DNA of 64,000 nucleotides from Pseudoalteromonas sp. Z1A8 (GCF_011378855.1 NZ_WTLB01000016.1:19955-83954); one strand, 5' to 3'. Shown: positions 48,299-59,193, counted from the first letter of the stretch. The notes: generated from the letters alone by a model not told the origin. Numbers and translations: made by a program.

Positions 48299-49087
48299 AT
48301 GAATCCAGCATTGTGGATCAGTAAAACGGGGCTAGACGCCCAACAAACCGATATATCGGTTATTTCAAATAACTTAGCGAATGCGAGTACTGTAGGTTAC
48401 AAAAAAAGCCGCGCTATATTTGAAGATTTACTTTATCAAAATATTAATCAACCAGGTGGTCGTTCATCGCAAGATACCGAAATGCCGTCGGGCTTAATGT
48501 TAGGTGCGGGTGCTAAAGTTGTAGCTAACCAAAAAGAGTTTACGCAAGGCAACATGTTGACCACCGAAAACTCACTAGATTGGATGATTTCTGGCGAAGG
48601 TTTTTTTGAAGTACTGCAACCAGATGGCAATATTGCTTACTCGCGCAACGGCCAGTTTACTACCGATGGCGATGGCCGAATTGTAACATCGGGCGCTGGT
48701 TACGTTATTCAGCCAGAAATGAATGTACCAGATGACGCGCAATCAATTACGGTTTCGCAAGATGGTGAAGTATCTGTACGTGTTGCAGGCCAAGCCGATA
48801 ACGTAGTCATTGGTCAGCTGACTATTAGTGACTTTATTAATCCATCGGGCCTTGAGCCAATTGGTCAAAACCTTTATACCGAAACCGCTGTAAGTGGTGC
48901 GCCGGTGCAAGGTAACCCGGGTGTTGAAGGGTTAGGTAGCATTATTCAAGGTTCACTCGAAACCTCAAACGTAAATGTAACTGAAGAGCTAGTAAACCTA
49001 ATCGAAACTCAGCGTATTTACGAAATGAACTCAAAAGTAATATCGGCCGTTGACGAAATGATGAGTTACATCAATCAACAGCTTTAA
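48299..49087 (+). CDS. flgG: Flagellar distal rod protein FlgG
   Basis: Distal rod subunit of 262 residues, the family's fixed length. Motifs: MNPALWISKTGLDAQQTDIS, VISNNLANASTVGYKKSRA, and the C-terminal LETSNVNVTEELVNLIETQR then IYEMNSKVISAVDEMM. Preceded by AAAGTGAGGACACGATT. Confidence 0.97.
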   Translation: MNPALWISKTGLDAQQTDISVISNNLANASTVGYKKSRAIFEDLLYQNINQPGGRSSQDTEMPSGLMLGAGAKVVANQKEFTQGNMLTTENSLDWMISGEGFFEVLQPDGNIAYSRNGQFTTDGDGRIVTSGAGYVIQPEMNVPDDAQSITVSQDGEVSVRVAGQADNVVIGQLTISDFINPSGLEPIGQNLYTETAVSGAPVQGNPGVEGLGSIIQGSLETSNVNVTEELVNLIETQRIYEMNSKVISAVDEMMSYINQQL

Positions 49088-49103
49088 TAGAGTAGGGGGA
49101 ATT

Positions 49104-49787
49104 ATGCGTAATATTATTTTATTTGCAGCGGGCACATTATTTTTAAGTGGCTGTATGTCTACGCAAAATAGTGAAGTAGTGCAGGACGACCCTTACTACG
49201 CACCTATGTACCCCGAGCCTATTTTAGAGCCGCTGGTAGCCACAGGTTCATTGTTTAATACTCATACATCAAACGACTTATATTCTGATAAAAAAGCGCT
49301 ACGTACTGGCGATATAATTACGGTTAAATTGCAAGAGTCTACTCAAGCAACAAAAGCCGCTAAAACAGAAACAGACAAAGAAACCGACGCAAGTTTAGAC
49401 CCAGTGATTGGCTTAGGTGGCCTACCTGTAAATATAGGTGGCGATAGCATTCAGTTTGGTATTGGTAGTGATTCGTCGTTTACGGGCGATTCAAAATCAA
49501 ACCAGTCAAACAGCTTAGTAGGCGATATTTCGGTTAATGTAATGCGCGTTTTACCTAATGGTAACTTAGTTATACGCGGCGAAAAATGGCTAACGCTTAA
49601 TACCGGCGAAGAGTTTATTCGTTTAGAAGGGCTAGTACGCCCTCAAGACGTAAGCGCCGATAATACGGTTGAGTCAAACCGTATTGCTAATGCACGTATT
49701 CAATACTCAGGTAAAGGGCAAACGCAAGAAGCGCAAAGTCCTGGTTGGCTTACACGTTTCTTTAGCAGTTCGCTGTTTCCATTTTAG
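49104..49787 (+). CDS. flgH: Flagellar L-ring lipoprotein FlgH
   Basis: Forms the L-ring bushing in the outer membrane. The 227-residue lipoprotein has lipobox LSGC at Cys17. Family segments [40 protein letters not shown] and [20 protein letters not shown] are evident. It follows flgG after 16 bases and precedes flgI. Confidence 0.97.
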   Translation: MRNIILFAAGTLFLSGCMSTQNSEVVQDDPYYAPMYPEPILEPLVATGSLFNTHTSNDLYSDKKALRTGDIITVKLQESTQATKAAKTETDKETDASLDPVIGLGGLPVNIGGDSIQFGIGSDSSFTGDSKSNQSNSLVGDISVNVMRVLPNGNLVIRGEKWLTLNTGEEFIRLEGLVRPQDVSADNTVESNRIANARIQYSGKGQTQEAQSPGWLTRFFSSSLFPF

Positions 49788-49798
49788 AGGGTAGTAAC

Positions 49799-50893
49799 AT
49801 GAATAGCCTTAAAGCTTTATGTTTAGTTGTGTTATTAGGTTGGCAATTTACTGCCAGTGCTGAGCGCATAAAAGATGTGTCTATGGTTGAAGGCGTACGC
49901 TCTAACCAATTAGTTGGTTATGGCTTAGTGGTTGGTTTACCGGGCACTGGCGAGCAAAACTCATATACACAACAAAGTTTTAGAGGCATGTTGAACAGCT
50001 TTGGTATTACGCTACCTTCAACTCAAAGTCCTAAAATTAAAAATGTTGCCGCTGTTGCTGTGCATGCAGAACTACCTGCATTTAGAAAGCCCGGGCAAAC
50101 AATAGATATTACGGTTTCGTCTATTGGTAGTGCAGGCAGTTTACGTGGCGGTACTTTACTACAAACCTTTTTAAAGGGTGTAGATGGCAACGTGTATGCA
50201 ATAGCACAAGGTAGCTTAATTGTAGGTGGCTTAGGCGCACAAGGCCTTGATGGTAGTAAGGTTGTAATTAATACCCCTACCGTTGGTCGTATACCAAATG
50301 GCGCAACCGTTGAACGCACCGTAGAAAGCCCGTTTATGCAAGGCGATTACATTACCTTCAACTTAAACCGCCCAGACTTTACAACGGCAAAACGCCTAGA
50401 AAAAACAATTAATGATTTGGTTGGCCCAAATAGCGCACAAGCAATTGATTCTGTTTCTATTCGTGTTATAGCCCCACGCGATGCATCCCAGCGAGTATCG
50501 TACCTATCAACACTCGAAAACTTAGAATTTAAGCCAGCTGACATGGCTGCTAAAATTATAGTTAACTCGCGCACCGGTACAATTGTGATTGGTAAAAACG
50601 TAAAACTTCAGCCTGCGGCAATAACGCACGGTGGCTTAACCGTAACAATTGCAGAGCAACAAAATGTGTCACAACCAAACCCGCTAGCAAACGGCGATAC
50701 TGTTGTCACGCAGCAAAGTATTATTGATGTAAAGCAAGATGACTCGCGCGCCTTTGTATTTAATCCAGGTGTAAGCCTTGACGATTTAGTTCGCGCAATT
50801 AACGAAGTAGGCGCAGCACCTGGCGACTTAATGGCTATTTTAGAAGCACTAAAAGAAGCCGGCGCAATTAACGGACAGTTGGTTGTTATATAA
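49799..50893 (+). CDS. flgI: Flagellar P-ring protein FlgI
   Basis: Periplasmic P-ring subunit, 364 residues, exported by a Sec signal ending TASA before [20 protein letters not shown]. Other family segments are [38 protein letters not shown] and the C-terminal [20 protein letters not shown]. Its assembly depends on FlgA, encoded earlier in the window. A terminator follows, separating it from flgJ. Confidence 0.98.
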   Translation: MNSLKALCLVVLLGWQFTASAERIKDVSMVEGVRSNQLVGYGLVVGLPGTGEQNSYTQQSFRGMLNSFGITLPSTQSPKIKNVAAVAVHAELPAFRKPGQTIDITVSSIGSAGSLRGGTLLQTFLKGVDGNVYAIAQGSLIVGGLGAQGLDGSKVVINTPTVGRIPNGATVERTVESPFMQGDYITFNLNRPDFTTAKRLEKTINDLVGPNSAQAIDSVSIRVIAPRDASQRVSYLSTLENLEFKPADMAAKIIVNSRTGTIVIGKNVKLQPAAITHGGLTVTIAEQQNVSQPNPLANGDTVVTQQSIIDVKQDDSRAFVFNPGVSLDDLVRAINEVGAAPGDLMAILEALKEAGAINGQLVVI

Positions 50894-50924
50894 ATAACCA
50901 AAGCCAATAAATAACGTACTACTT

Positions 50925-50961
50925 AAGCCCTATATTTTTGAAATTAGATATAGGGCTTTTT
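50925..50961 (+). terminator. Terminator after flgI
   Basis: AAGCCCTATAT and ATATAGGGCTTTTT pair across a 12-base AT-rich loop. Confidence 0.85.
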
Positions 50962-51013
50962 ATTTACAGAAACTCAAGTTTATTATTTTTATCTTCCTCG
51001 TTTTATCGGTAGT

Positions 51014-51027
51014 GGCTCAATTTTTGC
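51014..51027 (+). promoter_or_regulatory. Sigma-54 promoter of flgJKL
   Basis: TGGCTCAATTTTTGCATT: GG at 51014-51015, ten bases, GC at 51026-51027. The predicted start near 51039 leaves a 27-base leader to flgJ. Confidence 0.85.
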
Positions 51028-51065
51028 ATTTTTAACTGCATTATTCATTTTGTGTCAAAAAGCCG

Positions 51066-52082
51066 ATGGAAACTAACCACCTCGATAAGCAAAACTTTTT
51101 TGATTTAGGCAACTTAGATTCACTTCGTAAAGAAGCCTTAACCAGTGGCGATGCATCAACTGATGCCTCTAAAGCTGCGCTCAAAAAAGCGGCCGCACAA
51201 TTTGAAGCTATTTTTACGCAAATGCTGCTCAAAGGAATGCGCAAAGCCAACGAAGCATTTGAAGACAAAGACAGTCCATTTAATTCAAGTGGCGTAAAGT
51301 TTTTTGAAGAAATGCACGACCAGCAGCTTTCAACAGAGCTTTCATCAAATGGCTCTTTAGGCCTTGCCGACTTAATTGTTCAGCAGTTATCGCCTGAGTC
51401 TAAAAACTTTATGCCAGGCTCGGTGCTTAGAACAACCAACGATATTTTTAGCGATACGCAAGTTGGGTCAGCGCTTCCTCATGAGCAAAAAAATAATCAA
51501 CCCGATCTTATCGTTAAGAGCACTAAAGCCGATATTGCTGAGCCTAAAGTTAATACTGCAGAGTCTAAAGCCGATAGCCCAACATTTAAAAATGCAGAAG
51601 AGTTTGTAAGTTCAGTGTGGGAACACGCTAAAACTGCAGCGCAAAAAATTGGTTTAAACCCAGCGGTAATGGTTGCACAAGCGGCACTTGAAACCGGTTG
51701 GGGTAAGCACATTATTAATAAAAGTGACGGTGGCAGCTCAAATAACTTATTTAATATTAAGTCAGATAAAAGCTGGGAAGGCGACAAAGCAAGCAAAGTA
51801 ACGCTTGAGTTTGAGCAAGGCACACCCGTTAAAAAACAAGCCAGCTTTAGAGCCTACGATTCAATTAAAGATAGTGTGAACGACTTCGTTGATTTTTTAA
51901 CGCAAAACCCACGCTACCAAGAAGCATTACAAAATACAGCAAAACCAAATGACTTTTTAGATTCATTACAAAAAGCAGGTTATGCAACCGATCCAAATTA
52001 CGCCAGCAAAATAAAAAATGTGCTCAATAGCAGCCAGCTAAAAGACATTGCGGCAAACGTGATCCGCCAAGGAGTAGAGTAA
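51066..52082 (+). CDS. flgJ: Flagellum-specific muramidase/rod cap FlgJ
   Basis: Bifunctional rod-assembly protein of 338 residues. The N-terminal rod-cap domain includes KKAAAQFEAIFTQMLLKGMR; after a linker, a glucosaminidase domain (about 180-335) contains NPAVMVAQAALETGWGKHII with the catalytic glutamate. Its linker has a low-complexity repeat (TKADIAEPKVNTAESKADSP). The ATG has little Shine-Dalgarno sequence upstream, but the N-terminus fits the family and no better start exists. flgK starts two bases after. Confidence 0.96.
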   Translation: METNHLDKQNFFDLGNLDSLRKEALTSGDASTDASKAALKKAAAQFEAIFTQMLLKGMRKANEAFEDKDSPFNSSGVKFFEEMHDQQLSTELSSNGSLGLADLIVQQLSPESKNFMPGSVLRTTNDIFSDTQVGSALPHEQKNNQPDLIVKSTKADIAEPKVNTAESKADSPTFKNAEEFVSSVWEHAKTAAQKIGLNPAVMVAQAALETGWGKHIINKSDGGSSNNLFNIKSDKSWEGDKASKVTLEFEQGTPVKKQASFRAYDSIKDSVNDFVDFLTQNPRYQEALQNTAKPNDFLDSLQKAGYATDPNYASKIKNVLNSSQLKDIAANVIRQGVE

Positions 52083-52083
52083 C

Positions 52084-54129
52084 ATGTCGTTTAATTTATT
52101 AAACATTGCCAGTTCTGGGGTTAGAGCAAGCTCGGAGCTATTGCAAACGACAAGTAAAAATATCGCCAATGTAAATACCGTAGGTTACGTACGTGAACGT
52201 ACAGAGTTTAATACTATGGTTGATAACCAAGTGGGGCGAGGCGAAACATACCGATTACTAAACGAGTTTGCTCAGTCACAGCTAAATCGTGACACCTCTA
52301 ATAAATCGTTTTTCGATCAGTTTATTACTGAGGCTAATCGAGTTGATACTATTTTTTCTGAAGAGTCGAATAATCTATCTACAGGTATTAACTCTTTATT
52401 TAATAACGTGCAAGAAGCGCTTAATCAGCCGTCATCTACCGTTGCTCGATCATTAGTAATGACCGACGCGCAAAGCTTAATTGATCAAATGGATAGGCTT
52501 TCGGGCATCGTGCTTGATCAAAAAAGTATAGTAAACGAGCAGCTCGAAATATTTTCAGATGAAGCAAACTCACTCATTCAAAGTATTAGCACGCTAAATC
52601 AAAATATTGCAGCAGTTAATGGCACTAATAACGCCGCAGATGCAAGCTCTACCTATAACGAACGCGATAAAGCAATACGCGACTTATCAGAGCTAATAGA
52701 TATAGAAACGCTTGATGGTCCAAATGGCGAAAAACTCGTTTTTATGGGCACAGGCGAAGCAGTTGTTATGCAAAATGGCGCATTTAACTTATTTTCGATG
52801 ACGGGCGACCCCGATCCTAATTTTAAAGAATTCACGCTTGACGTTAATGGTGGCAAAGCAGTGCCGCTTGAAGTTGATGTAAGTAAACTCAAAGGTAAAA
52901 TTGGCGGCTTACTTGCTTTTAGAGATGACATATTAGTCCCTGCGCAAAACCAAATTGGTCAAATGGGCTTAGCGATAGCTGACGCATTTAATGAGCAAAA
53001 CAAATTGGGTATGGATGCAACAGGCCAGCTAGGGGGTAATATTTTTAATATTCCTACCGTTGGCGCTTATGCGTATCAAGGTAATAGCGATGGTGTTACA
53101 AATATGACTGCTACTGTTGAGCCGGGCAAAGGCAGTGAACTTCCTGCCAGTGATTTTATTATTACTTATACAGCTAATGCTAATGAAGTAAGTATTCAGC
53201 CTATAGATAACAAAGGAAACAATATAGGTGATCCGGCACTGGCTGATATTTCTAGTGGTGAAATTAATGCAGCTTCAATTAAAAGAGCAATACCACCAGC
53301 TCTACCTATCCCAGATACAGTTGAGGAATCTTTTGGTCTAAAAGTAAATATAAGCGGTAATGGTAATGTTGGAGATCAGTTTCAAATAAAGCTTAATTCA
53401 GATGCCGCTTCAAGCATTACACTTGCAACAGGGCGCGCAGAAGACTTAGCACTAGCATCGCCTATTCGTACTGCTAACGATTTAAATAATATAGGCACCG
53501 CTACTATTTCAGCGGGGGAAGTAACAAGTGTTACCTCCGGTGGTTTTACTTCAGCACCAGGTTTAACAAACGGTGAAATAACACTTGTTAAAGCTGCTGG
53601 TACAAATGATTATTTAATTAGCGATGGTAACGGCACTAATGTAGCAGTAACGATAGCGCCACCAGGTAAAAATGTTTTAGCAGGTCTTGGTGCCCCTTAT
53701 GATTCATATGGTTTTGACTTTGATATAGAAGGTACACCAGCAACAGGCGACACCTTTACACTTGAGTTTAACGAAGGCGGCTTTGATGATAACCGAAATG
53801 GTTTAAAATTAGCTGATTTACAAAATGGCGAGTTAGTACGCTTAAACGTAGAAACAACAGCAACGGCCGACAACCATAAAACGTTCAACCAAGCTTATTC
53901 AGGATTAGTGAGTGATATAGGTGTTGTAACTGGCCAAGCAATCACAAGTGGGGCTGCATTTGACGCTCTAGCACAGCAATCTGAGGCATGGTATGAATCA
54001 CTATCGGGTGTAAACCTAGATGAAGAGGCCGCAAATTTACTGCGTTTTCAACAATCATATTCAGCATCAGCACAAGTTTTAGCAGCAGCTCAAGAAATTT
54101 TTGACACCTTATTAAATGCGGCGAGGTAA
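52084..54129 (+). CDS. flgK: Hook-filament junction protein 1 FlgK
   Basis: First of two adaptor proteins joining hook to filament. N-terminal NIASSGVRASSELLQTTSKN with IANVNTVGYVRERTEF and C-terminal SGVNLDEEAANLLRFQQSYS, then ASAQVLAAAQEIFDTLL, are conserved. At 681 residues it is longer than the common 540-640, with the extra length in the surface-exposed middle (about 320-560), rich in Gly/Thr/Asn. It requires the FlgN chaperone. Confidence 0.96.
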   Translation: MSFNLLNIASSGVRASSELLQTTSKNIANVNTVGYVRERTEFNTMVDNQVGRGETYRLLNEFAQSQLNRDTSNKSFFDQFITEANRVDTIFSEESNNLSTGINSLFNNVQEALNQPSSTVARSLVMTDAQSLIDQMDRLSGIVLDQKSIVNEQLEIFSDEANSLIQSISTLNQNIAAVNGTNNAADASSTYNERDKAIRDLSELIDIETLDGPNGEKLVFMGTGEAVVMQNGAFNLFSMTGDPDPNFKEFTLDVNGGKAVPLEVDVSKLKGKIGGLLAFRDDILVPAQNQIGQMGLAIADAFNEQNKLGMDATGQLGGNIFNIPTVGAYAYQGNSDGVTNMTATVEPGKGSELPASDFIITYTANANEVSIQPIDNKGNNIGDPALADISSGEINAASIKRAIPPALPIPDTVEESFGLKVNISGNGNVGDQFQIKLNSDAASSITLATGRAEDLALASPIRTANDLNNIGTATISAGEVTSVTSGGFTSAPGLTNGEITLVKAAGTNDYLISDGNGTNVAVTIAPPGKNVLAGLGAPYDSYGFDFDIEGTPATGDTFTLEFNEGGFDDNRNGLKLADLQNGELVRLNVETTATADNHKTFNQAYSGLVSDIGVVTGQAITSGAAFDALAQQSEAWYESLSGVNLDEEAANLLRFQQSYSASAQVLAAAQEIFDTLLNAAR

Positions 54130-54131
54130 TT

Positions 54132-55400
54132 ATGCGTTTATCAAATAATTTAATGTACCAAAACAACATAAATAAAATACTCGACAACCAACAAGGTGTT
54201 GCAAATGCTCAAGAGCGAGTAACAACAGGTGAAAAGTATTTAACTACCTCAGAAGCGCCAGCTGCTATTTCGCAAGCTATGTTGTATTCAAATAAAATAC
54301 AAACTAATGAGCAATACACTAAAAATATCGATCAGCTTACCGGCAGGCTAGAAACTGAAGAAAGCGTATTACAAAGTATAAATACCAATATTCAACAAGC
54401 GCAAGAACTCACTATTCAAGCTGGTAATGGTGTGTACACTAAAGACGATTTAAAAACGTTTGCATCAGAACTTAGTGGCATTCAACAAACGCTAGCTAAC
54501 TTAATGAACACCCGATCAGAAGACGGTAAATTTATATTTTCAGGCTACCAAGACAGCACCCAGCCTTATCAACTTGAGTCAGGTGAATATAACTATAAAG
54601 GTGACCAAGGTCAGCACCAAATAACTATAGCTGAAGGTGTATCAATTAAGGCGAGTGATAACGGTTTTGATACGTTTGAAAAAACAGATGCCAGACTAAA
54701 TGTACTCGATAATAAAGCAGGTATACCAACAACAACACCTGCAAATAATATTACTAAAGGCACTGTTTATGTTGACGGCCAAGCTGAGTTTGATAAGTTT
54801 CATCAAGCAAATTACAATGCCGATCCAGCGACTCCAGTTTCACCTACAGCAAATACTTTTAGTGTTGTAACCACAGCTGGTGCGACAACAAACGATCCTG
54901 ATACATATGAAATTTTACAAGATGGCGTGTCGCTTACCCCGCCTCAAACTGGTGAAGTTACAGATGATACAATTGAATTTGCAGGTATGAAAATTCAATT
55001 TGAGGGTAGTGCGCCTGGCCAATTAGATTTTACGCTAGAAAAACCACACAAAGAAAACGTACTTAACACACTACAATCACTTATTACCGGCCTTAACAAT
55101 GGCGCACTTGAAGGTGATGATTTTCAAGAAGTGTTAGCCGATGGCTTGGTTCAATTACAAAATGCCAGTGAACAAGTAGTATTTACCCAATCAAGTTTAG
55201 GCGGGCGCATGAACGCGCTTGAAAGAGTAAGCGATTCAAACTTAGCGCTCGATATTCAAAACAAAAGTAATCGTTCTAACTTAGTTGAAGTAGATATGGC
55301 AGAAGCTATTAGCGAACTAACTAAACAAGAAACGGCACTGCAAGCATCGCAAGCAACTTTTGGCCGTTTAACTAACCTCTCATTATTCGATTACTTATAA
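54132..55400 (+). CDS. flgL: Hook-filament junction protein 2 FlgL
   Basis: Second junction protein, 422 residues, with flagellin-like ends: MRLSNNLMYQNNINKILDNQ at the start and VDMAEAISELTKQETALQAS, then QATFGRLTNLSLFDYL, at the end. The middle is an expanded variable domain. It follows flgK after two bases. Its stop codon sits inside the first unit of an 11-bp tandem repeat. Confidence 0.96.
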   Translation: MRLSNNLMYQNNINKILDNQQGVANAQERVTTGEKYLTTSEAPAAISQAMLYSNKIQTNEQYTKNIDQLTGRLETEESVLQSINTNIQQAQELTIQAGNGVYTKDDLKTFASELSGIQQTLANLMNTRSEDGKFIFSGYQDSTQPYQLESGEYNYKGDQGQHQITIAEGVSIKASDNGFDTFEKTDARLNVLDNKAGIPTTTPANNITKGTVYVDGQAEFDKFHQANYNADPATPVSPTANTFSVVTTAGATTNDPDTYEILQDGVSLTPPQTGEVTDDTIEFAGMKIQFEGSAPGQLDFTLEKPHKENVLNTLQSLITGLNNGALEGDDFQEVLADGLVQLQNASEQVVFTQSSLGGRMNALERVSDSNLALDIQNKSNRSNLVEVDMAEAISELTKQETALQASQATFGRLTNLSLFDYL

Positions 55401-55438
55401 GCAAGTTATAAGCAAGTTATAAGCAAGCTGTAAGCAGA
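55395..55438. repeat. 11-bp tandem repeat at the flgL stop
   Basis: TTATAAGCAAG occurs three times in perfect tandem (55395-55427) with a degenerate fourth unit (CTGTAAGCAGA). The first unit contains the TAA stop of flgL. Confidence 0.85.
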
Positions 55439-55446
55439 AATACTTT

Positions 55447-55540
55447 GCCGCTTTACCTACTTGAAAGCGGCAATACTTTGCGGCAATAATTTGCTACAAA
55501 ATCGCGGCAAAAACTGGCTACAAAATTGCGGCAAAAAAAT
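55447..55540. repeat. Hairpin and 24-bp tandem repeats between flgL and flagellin
   Basis: GCCGCTTT/AAAGCGGC (55447-55471) is a stem without a T-run. Following it, GCTACAAAATCGCGGCAAAA at 55493 recurs as GCTACAAAATTGCGGCAAAA at 55517, with GCGGCAATA fragments before them. The remainder of the 333-bp gap holds the sigma-54 promoter. Confidence 0.7.
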
Positions 55541-55634
55541 GTCACTTCTACCTAAATAACTTCACTCTTTATTTACAATTCAATAAATTATATATTTTCA
55601 ATTAAAAACAATCACTTAAAAATAAATTAAAGTT

Positions 55635-55648
55635 GGCACAGTAAATGC
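55635..55648 (+). promoter_or_regulatory. Sigma-54 promoter of the first flagellin gene
   Basis: TTGGCACAGTAAATGCTT: GG at 55635-55636, ten bases, GC at 55647-55648, with a full TGGCAC minus-24 box. The predicted start near 55660 gives a leader of about 74 bases. Confidence 0.82.
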
Positions 55649-55733
55649 TTTTCTTATTGTAAGAAATTATCGAACAGTGGTTCCTGTTAAATCGTGTTGA
55701 ACCACACTCTGTTTAAACCTAGGAGATGGTAAA

Positions 55734-57179
55734 ATGGCATTAACAGTAAATACTAATGTGTCGTCACTAAACGCACAACGTAACTTATCCGCATCTGGCG
55801 CAGATTTAGCAACCTCTATGGAGCGTTTATCATCGGGTATGCGTATTAATAGCGCAAAAGATGATGCCGCCGGCCTTCAAATTTCAAACAGATTAACGTC
55901 ACAAATTAATGGCCTAGCCGTTGCACAGCGAAATGCTAATGATGGCATTTCAATGGCGCAAACAGCTGAAGGTGCTATGCAAGAATCGACTAATATACTA
56001 CAGCGTATGCGAGAGCTTGCCTTGCAGTCTGCCAATGGTTCAAATTCAGCTGAAGATCGTGATGCATTGCAAAAAGAAGTGTCTGCCCTACAAGAAGAAT
56101 TAACTCGAATTTCCGACACTACATCGTTCGGTGGTCAGCAATTATTAGATGGCTCATATGGCACTCGAAATTTTCAGGTTGGCGCGAATGCCAATGAAAC
56201 AATTTCACTTAGTTTAGAAAGCACAGCAGCAGAAGATATAGGTGGCTTTAAATCAGGGCTTCAAGGCACAGGTAATACGGGCTTTGGTGGTTCTACACTG
56301 GGTACTAGTTCAACCGTCATTTATGGCGACATTACTTTTACAACAGATGATGTGAAAACCAGTGTTAATATAGTTACAGGGTCGTCGGCAAAAGAAGCCG
56401 CAGATAAAATAAATCAACAAACTGGAGAGCATGGCGTAACTGCCTCAGCAACTACAACAGCTGTACTCGGTGTGCCTTCTGCTACGGGTGCAGTTAGTTT
56501 TACCTTAAACGGTGAAGCGATTGAAGCAAGTAGTGTTTCAGTAACAGATCAAACGCTACTTACTCAAGCTATCAACGATAAATCATCGGAAACCGGTGTT
56601 ACAGCGTCTTATGATAGCGCCACATACGAGATCACTCTAACCAACATCGATGGTGAAGATATATTATTAGAAAACTACTCTAACGATGCGGGCACTGCAG
56701 AGACAGCTACACTAAAGGGCTCATCTGGAACAACAGTAACCCTACAGGAACCTTCAGCTGTAGATGGATTGGTTACAGGTACAATAGAGCTATCATCATC
56801 GAAATCATTTACAGCTGAAGGGGCAACAACAGCAACTTCAGCTAAGGTAACAGCTGTGCTACAAAGTGTAGAGACTGTTGATTTAACAACAGAGGCTACA
56901 TCTCAAAGTGCAATTGATATAATTGATGGTGCACTTGCTCAAATTGATGAACAGCGCGCAGGTTTAGGTGCGGTACAAAATCGTTTTGGTCATACAATTA
57001 GTAACCTTGCTAATATTCAAGAAAATGTATCTGCATCGCGTAGTCGTATTCAAGATACAGACTTTGCGACCGAAACTGCACAAATGACTAAAAACCAAAT
57101 ATTGCAACAAGCGGGTACGTCAATACTTTCACAAGCAAACCAAATACCACAAGCAGCCATTAGTTTGTTAGGTGGCTAA
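55734..57179 (+). CDS. fliC: Flagellin 1
   Basis: Filament subunit of 481 residues. The conserved D0/D1 N-terminus (residues 1-165: [40 protein letters not shown]) and C-terminus (from about 395: [35 protein letters not shown]) flank a Thr/Ser-rich variable region. AGGAGATGG precedes the start. Its sigma-54 promoter, unlike the sigma-28 promoter of the next flagellin, matches the arrangement of flaA in Vibrio cholerae, where that flagellin is essential. The length exceeds typical 370-380-residue Vibrio flagellins. Confidence 0.96.
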   Translation: MALTVNTNVSSLNAQRNLSASGADLATSMERLSSGMRINSAKDDAAGLQISNRLTSQINGLAVAQRNANDGISMAQTAEGAMQESTNILQRMRELALQSANGSNSAEDRDALQKEVSALQEELTRISDTTSFGGQQLLDGSYGTRNFQVGANANETISLSLESTAAEDIGGFKSGLQGTGNTGFGGSTLGTSSTVIYGDITFTTDDVKTSVNIVTGSSAKEAADKINQQTGEHGVTASATTTAVLGVPSATGAVSFTLNGEAIEASSVSVTDQTLLTQAINDKSSETGVTASYDSATYEITLTNIDGEDILLENYSNDAGTAETATLKGSSGTTVTLQEPSAVDGLVTGTIELSSSKSFTAEGATTATSAKVTAVLQSVETVDLTTEATSQSAIDIIDGALAQIDEQRAGLGAVQNRFGHTISNLANIQENVSASRSRIQDTDFATETAQMTKNQILQQAGTSILSQANQIPQAAISLLGG

Positions 57180-57208
57180 TTATTTAGTTTACTAGTCACT
57201 GTTTATAT

Positions 57209-57234
57209 AAACGCACTTTCTGAAGTGCGTTTTT
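57209..57234 (+). terminator. Terminator after flagellin 1
   Basis: AAACGCACTT and AAGTGCGTTTTT form a stem around TCTG. The rest of the 307-bp gap to the next flagellin holds the FliA promoter and AT-rich DNA. Confidence 0.9.
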
Positions 57235-57370
57235 GTTTTTAGGTTATTAAAAACCAACTAAAAGCATGATATTCAAACTATATTTCAAGTCCATTTAAAA
57301 TAAATAGCTACTTAAAACAATTGGTTAGCTTTTTTTAAACAAATAAACTAATTTATTTTTAAAATACTCC

Positions 57371-57397
57371 TAAAGATAATTTACCTCCTGCCGTTAA
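57371..57397 (+). promoter_or_regulatory. Sigma-28 (FliA) promoter of flagellin 2
   Basis: TAAAGATA, 11 bases, GCCGTTAA: one mismatch from the GCCGATAA minus-10. The predicted start is about 57404. Confidence 0.82.
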
Positions 57398-57486
57398 CTT
57401 AATCAGTACGGAGCTGAGCATACATTTGTGACAGCTCTTGGTTAAATTAAAATAGCAACATTACGAAAGTAATCAGGAGTTTTATT

Positions 57487-59043
57487 ATGATTTCAGTAAA
57501 CACAAATGTATCTTCACTAAACGCACAACGTAACCTATCGCAATCAGGTTCTGACTTAGCTACCTCAATGGAACGTTTATCATCAGGTATGCGTATCAAC
57601 AGCGCAAAAGATGACGCGGCAGGTATGCAAATTTCAAACCGTTTAACATCGCAAATAAATGGTTTAGGTGTAGCACAACGTAATGCCAACGATGGTATTT
57701 CAATGACGCAAACTGCTGAAGGTGCAATGCAAGAGTCAACTAACATCTTACAGCGCATGCGTGAATTAGCACTACAATCAGCCAATGGTTCAAACTCTGA
57801 TGACGATAGAGCTTCTCTACAAAAAGAAGTGTCAGCACTTCAAGAAGAGTTAACCCGTATTTCCGATACAACTTCGTTTGGTGGCCAACAGTTATTAAAT
57901 GGCGATTTTGGTACTAAACAATTCCAAGTAGGTTCTAATAGTAACGAAACTATTGGTGTTACTTTAAAATCTACAGCAGCTGAAGATATAGGTTTAAGTG
58001 GTAAGGGTTTTACAATACCAGCAATATCGGGGTTTCAGGGTTCGGAAGTTGGCGATAAAACTTTTGCTGACGACGACGCTATTACAGTAACTGTGGCAGG
58101 CAGCGAAAAGACTCTTGATTTGACTACAGGCATGAGCGCCGCTGATCTAGCTGGGCAAGTTAATGGGGTGGATGGTGTATTTGGAGTAAAAGCTACAACA
58201 GAAGTTGGGGTTACTTTTGCTGATTCAACAACTGGTAGTGATTCAATTTCTCTTAATGTTTCAGGGGTGCAGATAGACTTTTCTGGTAGTACTACAACTG
58301 AGCTCACCACTGATGCATTGATGGCCAAAATTGATGGCTCAGCTGGTATTAAAGATGCTCTAGCAGCCCAAAACATCACTTATGAAAAAGTGACGGATAC
58401 AAACAGTGAGGAAATAGTTGTTTTCACTAATACCAAGGGTGAAAATATTAATATGACTATGCAGATAACTGGTGGTGGTACGGAGGGATTAGAGGGTTCA
58501 TTTGGTTCATTTGATAGTTCAACAGGTGCCAATGATTTTATAGGAACTGAAACTGTAGTAGACGCTGCACTTACTGGCGCAGTAGCAAGTGCCACCACAA
58601 CATCAACTGGACGCTTGGATTATGAAGATGCAGTTATTAACTCTAACCTAAGTATGGTTAATATTGCTGCTACTGGTACTAATCTATCAGGAGGAGGGGA
58701 TGCAACTGTTGAAACAGATTTAACTCTAGTTAAAGTTTCCGATTTAGATATCTCAACTACTGGTGGTTCTCAATCAGCAATTGATGTAATTGATGCAGCT
58801 CTGAAAAGTATTGATAATGAGCGTGCCGATTTAGGTGCGGTTCAAAATCGCTTTGACCATACTATTAGTAATCTTGCAAATATATCTGAAAACGTGTCAG
58901 CATCACGTAGCCGTATTCAAGATACCGATTTTGCTACAGAAACAGCGCAAATGACGAAGAATCAAATATTGCAACAAGCAGGTACGTCAATCTTGTCGCA
59001 AGCGAACCAGTTACCACAAGCAGCACTTAGCTTATTAGGTTAA
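57487..59043 (+). CDS. fliC: Flagellin 2
   Basis: A 518-residue paralogue of flagellin 1. Residues 1-150 are nearly identical to it ([26 protein letters not shown]-type core, [20 protein letters not shown]) and the last 80 also ([20 protein letters not shown]), while the central 170-430 region is unrelated in detail and longer. AGGAG precedes the ATG. The FliA-type promoter makes it a late gene. Tandem duplication followed by divergence of the exposed domain is the likely history. Confidence 0.96.
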   Translation: MISVNTNVSSLNAQRNLSQSGSDLATSMERLSSGMRINSAKDDAAGMQISNRLTSQINGLGVAQRNANDGISMTQTAEGAMQESTNILQRMRELALQSANGSNSDDDRASLQKEVSALQEELTRISDTTSFGGQQLLNGDFGTKQFQVGSNSNETIGVTLKSTAAEDIGLSGKGFTIPAISGFQGSEVGDKTFADDDAITVTVAGSEKTLDLTTGMSAADLAGQVNGVDGVFGVKATTEVGVTFADSTTGSDSISLNVSGVQIDFSGSTTTELTTDALMAKIDGSAGIKDALAAQNITYEKVTDTNSEEIVVFTNTKGENINMTMQITGGGTEGLEGSFGSFDSSTGANDFIGTETVVDAALTGAVASATTTSTGRLDYEDAVINSNLSMVNIAATGTNLSGGGDATVETDLTLVKVSDLDISTTGGSQSAIDVIDAALKSIDNERADLGAVQNRFDHTISNLANISENVSASRSRIQDTDFATETAQMTKNQILQQAGTSILSQANQLPQAALSLLG

Positions 59044-59103
59044 TAAGTTAAAGTAATAGCTTAATGGTTAGCTAGTACATAAAGTCAGTATTAGTTTTAC
59101 AAT

Positions 59104-59132
59104 AAAGGAGGTGGCTTTAGCTACCTCCTTTT
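59104..59132 (+). terminator. Terminator after flagellin 2
   Basis: AAAGGAGGTGGC and GCTACCTCCTTTT pair (one wobble) around a TTTA loop. Confidence 0.87.
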
Positions 59133-59193
59133 GTGGTTTAAGAATATAAATTAAGCTATTGTTGGTTTAATTAAGTACAAATAGGAATCTGTT

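Noticed and set aside
55395..55540. Short CRISPR-like array after flgL
   Set aside because: Units are directly tandem without unique spacers, and no cas genes are present in the window.
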